Both the position numbers and the translations under genes were made by a program. A stretch of 64,000 nt of DNA from CAZOZZ01 sp965247425 (GTDB lineage Bacteria > Acidobacteriota > Terriglobia > 20CM-2-55-15), in NCBI GenBank assembly GCA_965247425.1, contig OZ252023.1, forward strand, positions 6,347,618-6,411,617, in the 5' to 3' direction. Below, piece after piece: positions 45,029 through 54,281 of this stretch (position 1 is the first letter of the stretch; each line of letters begins with the position of its first letter). The notes beneath the pieces were generated by a model. The model made no database searches. It was given only the letters and a program-made list of their open reading frames with translations, and was not told where the DNA came from.

Positions 45029-45284
45029 CTTAGTTTTCCTCCTTTTCCATTAACTGGTCGGCGATTTCGTGCGGTCCGGACTTTGTTCCTGCCGCAAGTG
45101 GCATAGGCTGCGCTGCCTCGCAGGCGGTCCATCGCCATGGTTGGGAAACTTGCGTAGATAGTATGTGAGTAGGGGGTTGGGGTCAATGAACTCGAAGGTG
45201 ACGGGGCGTAGCCTGGGGCGATGCTCAGCCGAGCCACGGTGCATGCGATGTGGATTACGGGAGGCCTGGATACCTATCGGCTAA

Positions 45285-45358
45285 TCGGGGCGAGAGGATT
45301 CGAACCTCCGACTTCCTGCTCCCAAAGCAGGCGCGCTACCGGGCTGCGCCACGCCCCG
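45285..45358 (-). tRNA. tRNA-Pro (anticodon UGG)
   Basis: On the minus strand a full cloverleaf: acceptor CGGGGCG/CGCCCCG, anticodon arm CCTGC-TTTGGGA-GCAGG giving TGG, T arm GGAGG-TTCGAAT-CCTCT, discriminator A. 74 nt with no encoded CCA. Confidence 0.95.
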
Positions 45359-45506
45359 TCCTCCTTAAAGGTAATCGAAAGAAACGGGCGTTGCAAAGGG
45401 AACCTCCGTTCGTTCGGCGGCTCGGTGATCTGGAAACAGGTTAGAATGCCTTCCCCGGCCAAAGCGGCAAGCGGTAGCCGGGATTTCAAAGAGGAGAATC
45501 TTTGCT

Positions 45507-45812
45507 GTGGAATATGTCTTGATCGCTTACGGTCTTTTCGTCGAAGCCGGGGGTTTCATCGGTTTTGTGAAATCGAAAAGTAAAGCGTCGCTGATTGCCG
45601 GGGGCATTTCCGGCGCGCTGTTGTTGTTGTCGGGTGGATTGGTGTTGATCGGAGTCGCCGCCGGAGGTTACATCGGTTTTGTCGTCACGCTCGTTCTGGT
45701 TGTGATGTTCGGGATGAGGCTGGCAAAGACGAAGAAGTTCATGCCGTCGGGAATGATGTTGGCGGTGTCGATTGTGGTAGCGGGGGTGTTGGCTTCGATG
45801 TTGTTGTCTTAG
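45507..45812 (+). CDS. TMEM14 family small membrane protein
   Basis: 101 aa from a GTG at 45507; AGAGGAG lies just upstream. Four hydrophobic segments. YGLFVEAGGFIGFVKSKSKASLIAGGISGALLLLSG is the hallmark N-terminal hairpin of the TMEM14 (Tmemb_14) family, whose members are small inner-membrane proteins of uncertain function in bacteria. It lies between tRNA-Pro and a convergent gene. The REP-like repeat copy C follows its stop. Confidence 0.82.
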   Translation: MEYVLIAYGLFVEAGGFIGFVKSKSKASLIAGGISGALLLLSGGLVLIGVAAGGYIGFVVTLVLVVMFGMRLAKTKKFMPSGMMLAVSIVVAGVLASMLLS

Positions 45813-45820
45813 GGTCCGCC

Positions 45821-45855
45821 GGCGGGCGGCCTGAGACGGCCGCCCCGACACTCTG
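45821..45855 (+). repeat. REP-like hairpin repeat, copy C
   Basis: GGGCGGCC, loop TGAGAC, GGCCGCCC, then CGACACTCTG. Same form and orientation as copy B at 8351 with compensatory stem changes. It lies between the convergent TMEM14 and glycine-zipper genes. Confidence 0.6.
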
Positions 45856-45866
45856 GCATGGAAGTC

Positions 45867-46499
45867 TCAGGGCTCGATGGGGCGGTCCAGGACGATTTCG
45901 AGAGTTGTTCCGGGTGGTAGCACCAGGTCTTTTCCGCGACCAAAGAGGACCTGGGCCAGTCCGGCGGCGGCTCCGATTCCAGCTCCGATGACGGCGCCTC
46001 CGACGCTGCGGGCCCCGATGCCGCCGACGCCTGCACCAGTCACTGTCGTCGTTCCAATGGTCGCTGCATCCTCTCCCTTGGACGCTTCGCCGACCACTGT
46101 CGCTTCTCCTCGTCGCTCATTCGTCCCACCAGCTCCACCAAGGCTTCCGAATATCGGCAACGTCAGTCCGCTCGGCATGACGAGCGTGTGGAAGTTGATT
46201 GTCAGTTCGGCCTTGCCTTTAACCCTGCCGGGCCGCTCCGCATTGACGACGCGTCCCCTTACATAGGTTTCGACCGGTATGACGATTTCGTTATTGACCG
46301 TGACAGGGAAAATCGTTCGAGCATAGATTCCATCGCCCGGTTTGGCGTGTTCGGTCGAGATCTCGGTAATCAGGCTCACCGGAATCACGGTGCCTTCGGC
46401 CACTACTAGAGAAGGTTTGACATTCTCTGGAACTCTTAGTTCTTTCGGACCCTGGGCCATCGGACCCAAGAGAATCATTACCAGTGCTAACGTACCCAT
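45867..46499 (-). CDS. Conserved secreted protein with glycine-zipper region
   Basis: 210 aa. A short hydrophobic N-terminus may be a signal peptide. The middle (GTVIPVSLITEISTEHAKPG, IFPVTVNNEIVIPVETYVRG, NAERPGRVKGKAELTI) resembles a beta-domain of TrbI/VirB10-like or envelope proteins. Residues ~150-185 are a glycine-rich zipper (GVGGIGARSVGGAVIGAGIG) that could insert in or associate with a membrane. No catalytic motif. Similar proteins are, to my recollection, common as hypothetical genes in Acidobacteriota; this cannot be checked here. GGGAGG precedes the ATG by 6 nt. Confidence 0.65.
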   Translation of the reverse strand: MGTLALVMILLGPMAQGPKELRVPENVKPSLVVAEGTVIPVSLITEISTEHAKPGDGIYARTIFPVTVNNEIVIPVETYVRGRVVNAERPGRVKGKAELTINFHTLVMPSGLTLPIFGSLGGAGGTNERRGEATVVGEASKGEDAATIGTTTVTGAGVGGIGARSVGGAVIGAGIGAAAGLAQVLFGRGKDLVLPPGTTLEIVLDRPIEP

Positions 46500-46608
46500 T
46501 GGGGGACCTCCCGGCCGAATTCCATCGGCTTGCGGTCTTAGATTCGGAAACCACCTATAAGGTTAGCAGTCTGCCCCAAAGAAGGATTGTTAAAAATGGG
46601 CGGAGGCG

Positions 46609-46680
46609 GTCCAAAGTCCAAGGTCCAAGATCACGCTGAAGTAAAAACTGCGGAGTGATTCCCGACTTTGGACTTTGGAC
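46609..46680. repeat. Inverted repeat of GTCCAAA heptamers
   Basis: Left arm GTCCAAAGTCCAAGGTCCAA (46609-46628), right arm CTTTGGACTTTGGAC (46666-46680). It stands just beyond the rdgB stop and may terminate that operon. It is built like the word-repeat palindromes at 6963-7203. Confidence 0.6.
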
Positions 46681-46683
46681 TCC

Positions 46684-47262
46684 CTAAAGCGTCCCCAACC
46701 GTTCCTTCAACCGTGCCAGGGCGTGTCCGCGGTGGCTGATCCGGTTCTTTACTTCCGGTTCCAACTCCCCCATCGTCCGGCCGAATTCGGGCGTCCAGAA
46801 GATGGGGTCGTAACCGAAGCCCCGGTCTCCGGCGGGTTCGAGAGCAATCCTTCCTTGAACACGCGCTTCAACGGACCAGATCACGTCGCCGGACCGGGCC
46901 AGAGCCAGTGCGCAAACGAACGCGGCCGTGCGTTCCGACTCCGGCGTGTTCCGCAGTTCTCGGAGCAACCGGATGTTCCGTTCTTCATCGGTAGGGGCGT
47001 AGCGCGCGGAGTAGATTCCCGGGCGTCCGTCCAAAGCATCGACAACCAGACCGGAATCGTCGGCGACGGTCAGTTCGTTCGTCAGCCGGCTGTAGAACTC
47101 GGCTTTCTGCTCGGCGTTTTCGATGAAGGTGGACCCGGTTTCTTCCAGGTCGGGAAGGTCCGCTCCGATGGTCTCGACCCGCCAGGAGGAAAGGGGAGCC
47201 AGAATGGTTTGAATCTCTCCTGCCTTGCCGGCGTTCGTGCTGGCGACGATCAGGCGTTTCAC
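46684..47262 (-). CDS. rdgB: dITP/XTP pyrophosphatase (RdgB/HAM1)
   Basis: 192 aa from the GTG at 47262, which overlaps the rph stop (GTGA); the longer open frame runs into rph and is not used. Family motifs: LIVASTNAGKAGEI (the S/T-x-N-x-x-K signature), VADDSGLVVDALDGRPGIYSARYA and GFGYDPIFW, SHRGHALA. It removes non-canonical purine nucleotides dITP and XTP from the pool. The rph-rdgB order is common in bacteria and supports the call. Confidence 0.94.
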   Translation of the reverse strand: MKRLIVASTNAGKAGEIQTILAPLSSWRVETIGADLPDLEETGSTFIENAEQKAEFYSRLTNELTVADDSGLVVDALDGRPGIYSARYAPTDEERNIRLLRELRNTPESERTAAFVCALALARSGDVIWSVEARVQGRIALEPAGDRGFGYDPIFWTPEFGRTMGELEPEVKNRISHRGHALARLKERLGTL

Positions 47263-47987
47263 CGGGGCTGTTCGAGGCCCCTGGACCCCTGTTGTGCTTC
47301 GATCAATTCCACGATTCCGGCTTCGGCCAGTCCGAGAAGCTCTCCGAGCATTTTCTTGCCGAATGGCTCGCGTTCGGCCGTGCCCTGAATCTCGACGTAT
47401 TCCCTGAGGTCGGTCATGACGATGTTGAGATCGACATCGGCTTTGGAATCCTCCGAGTAGTCGAGATCCAATAGCGGGACGCCGTCGAGAACCCCGACGC
47501 TCACGGCTGCCAGATTGCACCGCACGGGCGACTCATCCAGATCGCCTTTCTCGACGAGCTTGTCGAGCGCCTGCAGCATCGCGACGAAGGCGCCCGTGAT
47601 CGACGCGGTCCGCGTGCCGCCGTCGGCTTCGATGACGTCACAATCCACCCAGATCGTTCGTTCGCCGAGACGATTCATGTCGATCGCCGTTCTCAGGGAC
47701 CTCCCAATCAGTCGTTGGATTTCCTGCGTTCGCCCGGATCTGCGTCCGAGCGATGCTTCTCGTGGAGTCCTGGTCCCGGTGGCTCGAGGCAGCATCGAGT
47801 ATTCCGCGGTGATCCACCCCTGGTTGCTCCCTCTGAGGAATTGGGGGATCGAGTCTTCGACGGTGGCCGTACATATCACGCGTGTTCGCCCCACCTCTAT
47901 CAAGACCGAGCCTTCGGCGTGTGGAATGAAATCGGGCGTAATTCGAACGGGACGAAGCTGTTCTGGTGTCCTGCCGTCAGTGCGCAT
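47259..47987 (-). CDS. rph: Ribonuclease PH
   Basis: 242 aa. MRTDGRTPEQLRPVRI, EGSVLIEVGRTRVICTA, GWITAEYSMLPRAT and RSGRTQEIQRLIGRSLR are all standard RNase PH segments; phosphate-binding Arg residues are within the last two. It trims tRNA 3' ends phosphorolytically. It is 23 bp after the GerMN gene and overlaps rdgB by 4 bp, forming a four-gene operon with the cell-wall amidase. Confidence 0.95.
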   Translation of the reverse strand: MRTDGRTPEQLRPVRITPDFIPHAEGSVLIEVGRTRVICTATVEDSIPQFLRGSNQGWITAEYSMLPRATGTRTPREASLGRRSGRTQEIQRLIGRSLRTAIDMNRLGERTIWVDCDVIEADGGTRTASITGAFVAMLQALDKLVEKGDLDESPVRCNLAAVSVGVLDGVPLLDLDYSEDSKADVDLNIVMTDLREYVEIQGTAEREPFGKKMLGELLGLAEAGIVELIEAQQGSRGLEQPR

Positions 47988-48010
47988 GTGATCGCTTTCT
48001 AACTCCTTTC

Positions 48011-48646
48011 TTAATCTTGTCCCCGGACCGAGGCCACTTCAGGCACCGCTATGTCGGACACGGACAGATCGAGTTCCAACGGTAACAAAAGCAGGTAGTG
48101 TCCGGCCAGTGTCTCTTTCTCAACTCCGTCGATCAGGATTTTTACGGCATGGATTTCGGGCAGGTTGTAGACCAGCGAGTTGACGATCGAGTAGATCGTT
48201 GACTGTTCGGGAAGGATCCCTCCCGGATGATTCAGAGAAATCGCGCTGTTGAAGTCGACATAAGCAATGCCGTCATCGGACGTGAATAGTTCGTTCAGCC
48301 GCGTATCGGCAGGGAGATCGCCGAACAGTCCGGGGTTCCCGGCGCCTTCGATCAACAGGTCGATCAGCTGCCTGGCCCGATTGGACACTTCCGTCGACGC
48401 GAATATCGTCGAGTTGCGAGTGCGGAGCAGGACGTCGTTGTTGGTTCCAGGGAAGAACAGCTTGACTTCGATTGGCAGGTCGTTCTCCTCGTAAAGAGGC
48501 GACTCGGCTTCTTCGAACTCGACCTCGTCGATCGCCGTATCCGTGGTCGACCGGATGTCCTGGGTGACGTTGAAGAAGTAGAGCAGGGAGCCAGCCAGAG
48601 CGATCGACACGGCAAACAGGCCTATCTGGATATGGCGGGGGATCAA
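48011..48646 (-). CDS. GerMN-domain lipid-anchored or membrane protein
   Basis: 211 aa. N-terminal transmembrane anchor (about residues 8-26), acidic linker, then a GerMN domain (VKLFFPGTNNDVL, ARQLIDLLIEGAGNPGLFGDLPADTRLNELF, AYVDFNSAI, IYSIVNSLVYNLPEIHAVKILIDG). GerMN domains occur in sporulation proteins and in non-sporulating bacteria next to cell-wall amidases, as here. It probably works with the amidase at the envelope. Start overlaps the amidase stop by 4 bp. Confidence 0.88.
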   Translation of the reverse strand: MIPRHIQIGLFAVSIALAGSLLYFFNVTQDIRSTTDTAIDEVEFEEAESPLYEENDLPIEVKLFFPGTNNDVLLRTRNSTIFASTEVSNRARQLIDLLIEGAGNPGLFGDLPADTRLNELFTSDDGIAYVDFNSAISLNHPGGILPEQSTIYSIVNSLVYNLPEIHAVKILIDGVEKETLAGHYLLLLPLELDLSVSDIAVPEVASVRGQD

Positions 48647-50115
48647 GAACCACCTTCGTCGCCGGTTCCGAACACCGCGGTTGCCTCGACCAATGCGTCG
48701 ATCAATCTTCCCTGAAAGCCCGCGTCACCGAGGGCTCGCAAGTTGGCCTCGTTATTGGAATTGCCAAGTTCGAGAAGCAACGCCGGCATCGTAGAGCTTG
48801 TCAGCGTACTGATCGGCGCTTTCCGAAGGGTGAACATCCAGCCGGGAACTGCTTCGACCAGCTTTTGTTTCACTATCGTCGCGAACCGCAGACTTTCTTG
48901 CCCGCTGTCCTGGTGGACCCGATACCAGGGTCTGAACAGGGAAGTCGGGTTCGTCTGTTCGGCCACATTGTCCGGAGCGGTTTCAACCAGGAAAATTGAG
49001 GCGCCGGACTCTGTTGGATCGTTTGAATAGCCCAGATGCAGGCTGATCAGCAGGTCCGCCTTGTTGTTGTTCGCGATTGCGGCGCGGGTTTCGCCGTTCA
49101 ATTCCAGGTCCGCGTCGCGAGTCAGGATCACCGTGGCCCCCAATCGTGACCGAAGACTCGAACGCAGTTTGCGCGCCAGGTCCAGAGCCAGGTCTTTTTC
49201 GAGTACACCGTGACGGTGTGTGCCGCTGTCGAGGCCTCCATGACCCGGATCGATGGCAATCACCCGAACCGACCCGGCCGACAACGTGCCCCGGTTCGGC
49301 CTCGCAGCCATCTCCGTGTTCGCCTCGCTTTCCCGTACGAACTCCACGAAGAACCGTCGATTCTCATCCGATGGAACCAGCCGGATGTTGACAACCCGCG
49401 GGGTGGTTTCGATCACGATCTTCGACCGGCCGTCCGAATCGTCGAACCCCACAGCGCGTATCGAGGCGTCCTGGTATGCCAGCGTTTCGACGACAGGGTC
49501 CATCGGTGCACGATCGATCGCCAGCACCACTCTGTTTTCGGCACGGTTTTGCTGCACACGGAGATTCATGCTCGAACTGGACTGGATCGTCAGCCGCGTT
49601 ATCCCATCGCTCTGTCTAGCGTTCATCGTCAATTCCGGCGCTGCGACGTTCGACGCCAGGATGCGAGCTGCTCCATCCCGATGACGTAACCCGACGCCGG
49701 CAACGCGACCGAGTGACCGCACCAGGAACTCGACCGGGACGAACCATCGCCCCTGTTCCCGGAGGACCGGACTGGCCAGGGAGCGTGTTTCGCCGTCGAT
49801 CGAAATTTCGTTGCTGTTCCGAGTGGTCACCAGGATGCCGTTGGGCCCTCGAATCGTGAAGGTCTCCCGCGCCGTCGCATCGGTATAGGGCATGGCGAGA
49901 CGTCGGACTACTTCGACCAGCGACACATAGGTCGTGCCGTCGACCTCGATCTGGTCGACGATCAGCGGTCCGTCGTCGAAGTAGAAAGCGAATGGAGTTT
50001 GTCGGGCAGATCCCGGAGTGTTCTGGGGTTCCGACGCCAGGAGCCACGCCCCTCCAAGCACTGTTACGAGTGTGAAGATACCGAATCGGCTGGCAGTCGA
50101 GTGATCGTGGCCCAT
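48643..50115 (-). CDS. N-acetylmuramoyl-L-alanine amidase (Amidase_3)
   Basis: 490 aa from the ATG at 50115. Membrane anchor or signal peptide near residues 9-27. Two N-terminal regions: a copper-amine-oxidase-N-like segment (VDGTTYVSLVEVVRRLAMPY) and an AMIN-like beta domain. The catalytic domain has zinc ligands in IDPGHGGLDSGT, VLEKDLALDLA and LLISLHLGYS plus the glutamate in ALLLELGN. It cleaves the bond between MurNAc and L-Ala in peptidoglycan, outside the inner membrane, for cell separation. First gene of the amidase-GerMN-rph-rdgB operon. Confidence 0.92.
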   Translation of the reverse strand: MGHDHSTASRFGIFTLVTVLGGAWLLASEPQNTPGSARQTPFAFYFDDGPLIVDQIEVDGTTYVSLVEVVRRLAMPYTDATARETFTIRGPNGILVTTRNSNEISIDGETRSLASPVLREQGRWFVPVEFLVRSLGRVAGVGLRHRDGAARILASNVAAPELTMNARQSDGITRLTIQSSSSMNLRVQQNRAENRVVLAIDRAPMDPVVETLAYQDASIRAVGFDDSDGRSKIVIETTPRVVNIRLVPSDENRRFFVEFVRESEANTEMAARPNRGTLSAGSVRVIAIDPGHGGLDSGTHRHGVLEKDLALDLARKLRSSLRSRLGATVILTRDADLELNGETRAAIANNNKADLLISLHLGYSNDPTESGASIFLVETAPDNVAEQTNPTSLFRPWYRVHQDSGQESLRFATIVKQKLVEAVPGWMFTLRKAPISTLTSSTMPALLLELGNSNNEANLRALGDAGFQGRLIDALVEATAVFGTGDEGGS

Positions 50116-50216
50116 GCGGAAAGTCCTGGCTTTTGAAAGCCCAGGTTCAAGTTTATCGGAGGAGGATACGAAAAGATACGGGCGGGGATTCTGCGAAGCT
50201 ATTCTTGTGCGGGCCC

Positions 50217-50783
50217 TTACCGATCTGAAGCCGCTTGGTTCCTGGCACGGCGCCACTCGAAGTCCAATCCGAGCTCCCCGACCCAGCGTTCTATGTAGTG
50301 AAGATCCAGGCGGGAGCCGGCCGTCCTCAGGATTCCCACCGCGTCCTCAATCTGCCGATCCGATCCGGAGAACTTCGCCCATTCCAGTTTTGAAATGAGC
50401 GTGTCTTCGGCAGTAGCGATCGACATTTCGGTTCCGAACAGTTCGATTGTTCTCCGCCGCTCGAATTCTTCCCGACTGAAAGGTCGGGATTTGCGCACTA
50501 TGAAGTCCAGTTTCCACCCGGTCTCCAGATCGATCACGTTGAACTGACCGTGGTTGCCCAGCGCCTCCCGGGCAGTGTCACGCTCGACGTAATAGGTGGC
50601 TTCGGGAAGCGAGTCGAGAAGAGCTTCGAGGGTCCGGCGTGACGGGCCAATGACAATATCGATGTCTTGCGTCGTTCTTGGTGTCCCGTAGGCTGAACTT
50701 GCGAACGAGCCAGTCAACATATATGGGATTTCGGCCGAATTCAATAGGGCGACGATCCGCCGAAAAAGTGAGGCGGGATTCAC
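50217..50783 (-). CDS. Nucleotidyltransferase (AbiEii/MNT-like)
   Basis: 188 aa from the GTG at 50783. The nucleotidyltransferase motif GSFASSAYGTPRTTQDIDIV near residues 24-43 has the G-S and D-x-D metal-binding pair. DTLISKLEWAKFSGSDRQIEDA further on is typical of AbiEii/DUF6036-type proteins. Starts by a GTGA overlap with the 75-aa ORF upstream, so the two are made together. Toxin-antitoxin systems of type IV and MNT-HEPN modules have this kind of pairing; whether this is one is inferred. Confidence 0.8.
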   Translation of the reverse strand: MNPASLFRRIVALLNSAEIPYMLTGSFASSAYGTPRTTQDIDIVIGPSRRTLEALLDSLPEATYYVERDTAREALGNHGQFNVIDLETGWKLDFIVRKSRPFSREEFERRRTIELFGTEMSIATAEDTLISKLEWAKFSGSDRQIEDAVGILRTAGSRLDLHYIERWVGELGLDFEWRRARNQAASDR

Positions 50784-51007
50784 CGGAACTTGATGGAAAA
50801 GTTGTCGCGGGCTGACATTTCTTGTAAGTAGGCTTGCACGACCTGGACCTCGGACCAATCCTGATTGTCGCGTCGGATCCGCGCAAAAGCGAACTCGCGT
50901 GCAGCCAGGGTCATTTCAAATGCCAATTCGATACGTTGGGATGGAGTCATCCGGGCATGAATACGAGCCTGGACGGCAGCGGCCTGGGGTGACGTGTCCA
51001 TGCTCAT
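50780..51007 (-). CDS. Small helical partner of the nucleotidyltransferase
   Basis: 75 aa. Helical and charged (HARMTPSQRIELAFEMTLAAREFAFARIRRDNQDWS), a pattern frequent in short proteins found upstream of nucleotidyltransferase genes. No DNA-binding motif is certain. Coupled to the nucleotidyltransferase by GTGA overlap at 50780-50783. Candidate antitoxin or cofactor protein; not a recognised family. Confidence 0.6.
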   Translation of the reverse strand: MSMDTSPQAAAVQARIHARMTPSQRIELAFEMTLAAREFAFARIRRDNQDWSEVQVVQAYLQEMSARDNFSIKFR

Positions 51008-51097
51008 TCCGTCAGGCTAGCACAGGACGATTAGCGACGGTAACCTGGTTCAATCGCTTTGTCCGGGTATGGCGGGCTCTGCTCCTTCCCGGTTTCC

Positions 51098-52003
51098 TTA
51101 CGCTCCTCTTGGAGGCCGCTGCTCGGCGAAAACAACGAGTTCCTTGTCGCACACCTGGGTCTTGAAGCCGTTCACGTCGATGCAGTTGAAACTGTAATCT
51201 GCGTCAAGTCTGGGGTCGAGGTTGCGACGTTGCAGCTCGGCCTCGACGGACTCCCTGTCAAATGTTTCGATCGAATACGCCACGTGATCGAGAGTTCCCA
51301 GAGCTGCCGATGTCATGCCGTCCTCCCGCACGACGGTCGGAATCCAGACCGAATCGCCCAACCACAGGTAGGTGTCCCTGCCTGAATTCCGGGTCTGCCG
51401 GAGAGTGAACAGATCCCTGTACCAGTTAGCCATTGCGTCATAGTCCTCGGTCAGGATGACGATGTGGTTGGCGTTGACCGCCTTCCACAGCGTCGGCTCC
51501 GCCGAAGACGCGGCCGGCCGCGTGGCATAGTCGGTGGCGAATACTCCGATTTCGTTCCCGTCCGGATCGTCGAACCAGAACCCGTTGTCCGTGTCGGCGC
51601 GGGGTCGCCCTCCCAGGCGTCTCAATTCCGCCTCGACGGCGCCGCGATTCCAGTCGCCGATCGTGAAGCCGAACTTTTCGATCCGGGGAGCCTTCTCACC
51701 GGCTTCAGCCTGCCGGACGACCATCAGCGTGTCACCGCCGGTGTCGCCATACCAGAGGTGCACCTGTTTGGCATCGGCGTGGCCCTTCTGCATCCCGAAA
51801 ACCTCGATGTACCATTCGACGGTCTTGCTGAGATCCGGCGCAACGTAGGTGTACTGATTAACCCAGGTTCCCTTGAACCCCGCAGCCTCTAATGGCAGGG
51901 GCAACGCCGCTGCCGTTGCAGCAACCGCGATACCCTGCAGGAGTTGACGCCTGCTGATTCTCCCTGCGTCCGGTTCAAAAGAAAGGTTCCCAACGTGACC
52001 CAT
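51098..52003 (-). CDS. VOC (glyoxalase/bleomycin resistance) family protein, Tat-exported
   Basis: 301 aa from the ATG at 52003, with AGAGGAGA about 8 nt upstream. Twin-arginine signal RISRRQLLQGIAVAATAAALP, then two VOC modules (residues ~65-165: VNQYTYVAPDLSKTVEWYIEVFG; ~185-295: ANHIVILTEDYDAMANWYRDLF). Metal ligands are plausible in each module (His/Glu in LDHVAYSIE) but one module lacks a clear His. Such proteins act as dioxygenases, isomerases or binding proteins; an exported version suggests a periplasmic role. Alone in its transcription unit. Confidence 0.82.
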   Translation of the reverse strand: MGHVGNLSFEPDAGRISRRQLLQGIAVAATAAALPLPLEAAGFKGTWVNQYTYVAPDLSKTVEWYIEVFGMQKGHADAKQVHLWYGDTGGDTLMVVRQAEAGEKAPRIEKFGFTIGDWNRGAVEAELRRLGGRPRADTDNGFWFDDPDGNEIGVFATDYATRPAASSAEPTLWKAVNANHIVILTEDYDAMANWYRDLFTLRQTRNSGRDTYLWLGDSVWIPTVVREDGMTSAALGTLDHVAYSIETFDRESVEAELQRRNLDPRLDADYSFNCIDVNGFKTQVCDKELVVFAEQRPPRGA

Positions 52004-52129
52004 GGCTGCGTCTCCTCTTGTTATGTGTGCAAGACGTCGGTCTGTCCGTGAGCAACGGCAGTCGCCGAACGTCCATACCTTCCCTCTCCAATCTTTGGCA
52101 TGCGCTACGCTGTCGTGTGCCGGCCGCAA

Positions 52130-52551
52130 GAGAGTTTGTGACCATCAAAGGTCGACGAAGCCTGGACCGACCTCAGCGCTTGTCTGATTACGTGGACACA
52201 TCTTATATCAATGCGAGAAACAGGAAGGAGTAATCAGGTCGCTTCAGTAATTCGAGTTGAGATGCCCGCCGGCCTCACTCGTTCCTCGGCGTCTCCCCGC
52301 CCAGCTCAACACCCGCGGGGGAGAGGAGTGGGAGCAAGTCGGGTCCGATTCACTAGCCGCGCCTATCAGACTCGATAGCTCTGAGGTTTGGGCACGGGTC
52401 TCTACCGCGTCTCGTCGCCCATGCATATCACTCAAAACAATAGGACATGACCCAGTGTCGGGCAAGTCGGAAGGTCTGGCGGATCGATTGCTCCTGATCC
52501 TCCAGTGCGGCAGCGCAGCGTCTGGAAGCACGCATTCATCAGGAGGCAAAA
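52130..52551. other. Intergenic region without a recognised gene
   Basis: About 420 bp beyond the divergent VOC leader region. No convincing ORF, tRNA or repeat. GGAGG immediately before 52552 serves the TPR gene. Confidence 0.5.
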
Positions 52552-54120
52552 ATGGAGGCTGACACCATTCAATGGGCCAGGGTTATCGCCGATCTGACAA
52601 TACTTGTCGCGGCGCATGGCGTGTTCGCTTTTTCAATAATCTGCATTTTCTGGCTGTGGAGGCGTTCCGCAAACAACGTAAAGGACTCGCAGAACAACCC
52701 ACAGATGTTCCAGCATTTCAGCAAGGTCCACGGCAAGGTAGTCTGGCTGACTGTAACGCTTGTCCTCGCTGCATCCGTGATATGGGGATATGTGAACTTT
52801 GCCCAACTCTCTACGATAACCGGAGTTGTCAGCGGGTTCGATGTGAACAGGCACCAGCTCATCAGCCGAAGAGTGGCCGACCGTAACTACTACCACGGAT
52901 CCATGTACCAGGATGGCAAGTACTGGTACAAATGGGCTCTTGTTGTACGAGGCCAGAGACCGACCAGCATAGAATTTGTCCTGCAGTATCAGCCGGCCAC
53001 CTCAGCTCGGCCGCTCCGTCAAATTACTGGGATGGATCTGGAAGCGGTGGGGTTAAGCCGCTTGCCCGGTTCGGCTCCGGTGGTTCTTGAAAAATACTTT
53101 GATCTGATTCTGCCGCTGGGAGCCGGGAAAGGCATGGACCTGGAATGGGTTGCGAAGCCCGGGACCGGCCTCGATGGCGAGCTCTTTCTGGTCACACAAA
53201 TGGGAAACGAATCGATCCCCTTGAGAGATCGCTCGCAGAGATCCACGGCGAACACGGCCAGCCCAAAAAACGCGGGCTGGTTTTCGCTTTCGACCGTCGC
53301 ATATGCGCAATCCAAAAATTCGTTATCGACCGCCGCCCTGATCTCCTTGCTGGCAAGCCCGAACTTGCAGGATCAGCTCGAGGGACGCGATAGGATCATC
53401 GCCGGGTGGCCTGCTACCCGAGCGGTGTTCCGGGAAACGCTCGAAAACTTGAAATCCAGTTTGGACAGGCCGGCATCAGCCAGGGTCGTTCACAACCTGG
53501 TTGAGATCGCCAATGAGGCCGAGGCCACAACCCATTCGCTCGAAGCGAACGATCACTTGACCCTGGGCCTCCTTCTCCTTAGCTCGGGAAGCTACGAACG
53601 AACGGCGGAATATCTGTCAGACAAACCCGACATCCGCGATCCCCTACGCCACGCTTATATTGGAATGGCATATCATTCATTGAACAGCTACGAGCCCGCG
53701 GCACAAGCATACGAGGCGTACATCGAACAAAGTGCCGGACAGCCGAGCATCTGGAACAACCTGGGTCTGTCCTACCTTGGATTAGACCGGGGCGACGATG
53801 CAGAAACCAGTTTCCGAAAAGCTCTCGCACTCAGGCCCGACTACTCCCTGGCCATCAACAATCTCGCCTACCTGTACGCCGAGGAATTTGCGGACTCGCC
53901 TGGCAAGCTGGCTGAAGGACTCAGGCTTGTGGGGCAAGTGTTGTCCAGTGCGCCGCACGATGCGAGACTCCTGGGCACCAAAGGGTGGTTACTACATAAG
54001 AGCGGCCGATCCAGAGAGGCATTGCCGGTTCTTGAAGAAGCGCTGCAGTATGATCCTCAAAACGACACCCTCAGGGACCACATCGCTGAAGTCAGGGCTC
54101 GACTGAGGTCTCCAAATTAG
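52552..54120 (+). CDS. Membrane-anchored TPR protein
   Basis: 522 aa. Two N-terminal membrane segments (about residues 12-36 and 64-84) are followed by a beta-rich region without assignment. The C-terminal ~200 residues are tetratricopeptide repeats (TLGLLLLSSGSYERTAEYL, AYIGMAYHSLNSYEPAAQAY, WNNLGLSYLGLDRGDDAETS, and more). It probably scaffolds a protein complex at the inner membrane. GGAGG sits 5 nt before the ATG. Neighbouring gene is a GT2, so a role in glycan assembly or export is possible. Confidence 0.8.
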   Translation: MEADTIQWARVIADLTILVAAHGVFAFSIICIFWLWRRSANNVKDSQNNPQMFQHFSKVHGKVVWLTVTLVLAASVIWGYVNFAQLSTITGVVSGFDVNRHQLISRRVADRNYYHGSMYQDGKYWYKWALVVRGQRPTSIEFVLQYQPATSARPLRQITGMDLEAVGLSRLPGSAPVVLEKYFDLILPLGAGKGMDLEWVAKPGTGLDGELFLVTQMGNESIPLRDRSQRSTANTASPKNAGWFSLSTVAYAQSKNSLSTAALISLLASPNLQDQLEGRDRIIAGWPATRAVFRETLENLKSSLDRPASARVVHNLVEIANEAEATTHSLEANDHLTLGLLLLSSGSYERTAEYLSDKPDIRDPLRHAYIGMAYHSLNSYEPAAQAYEAYIEQSAGQPSIWNNLGLSYLGLDRGDDAETSFRKALALRPDYSLAINNLAYLYAEEFADSPGKLAEGLRLVGQVLSSAPHDARLLGTKGWLLHKSGRSREALPVLEEALQYDPQNDTLRDHIAEVRARLRSPN

Positions 54121-54281
54121 GACGCTCTTGCTCCCGTCCGGGTTGCGAACTGAAGAAATAACCATTTCCGCCATACCTTTTTTTCGCCGTCCGTTGACCC
54201 TGAGTGCTCACGGAAGCTATGCTTCCAGCAGGACCAATATGGAGTTTCGACTGAGGCTCTACCCACCGAGGATCAAACACG

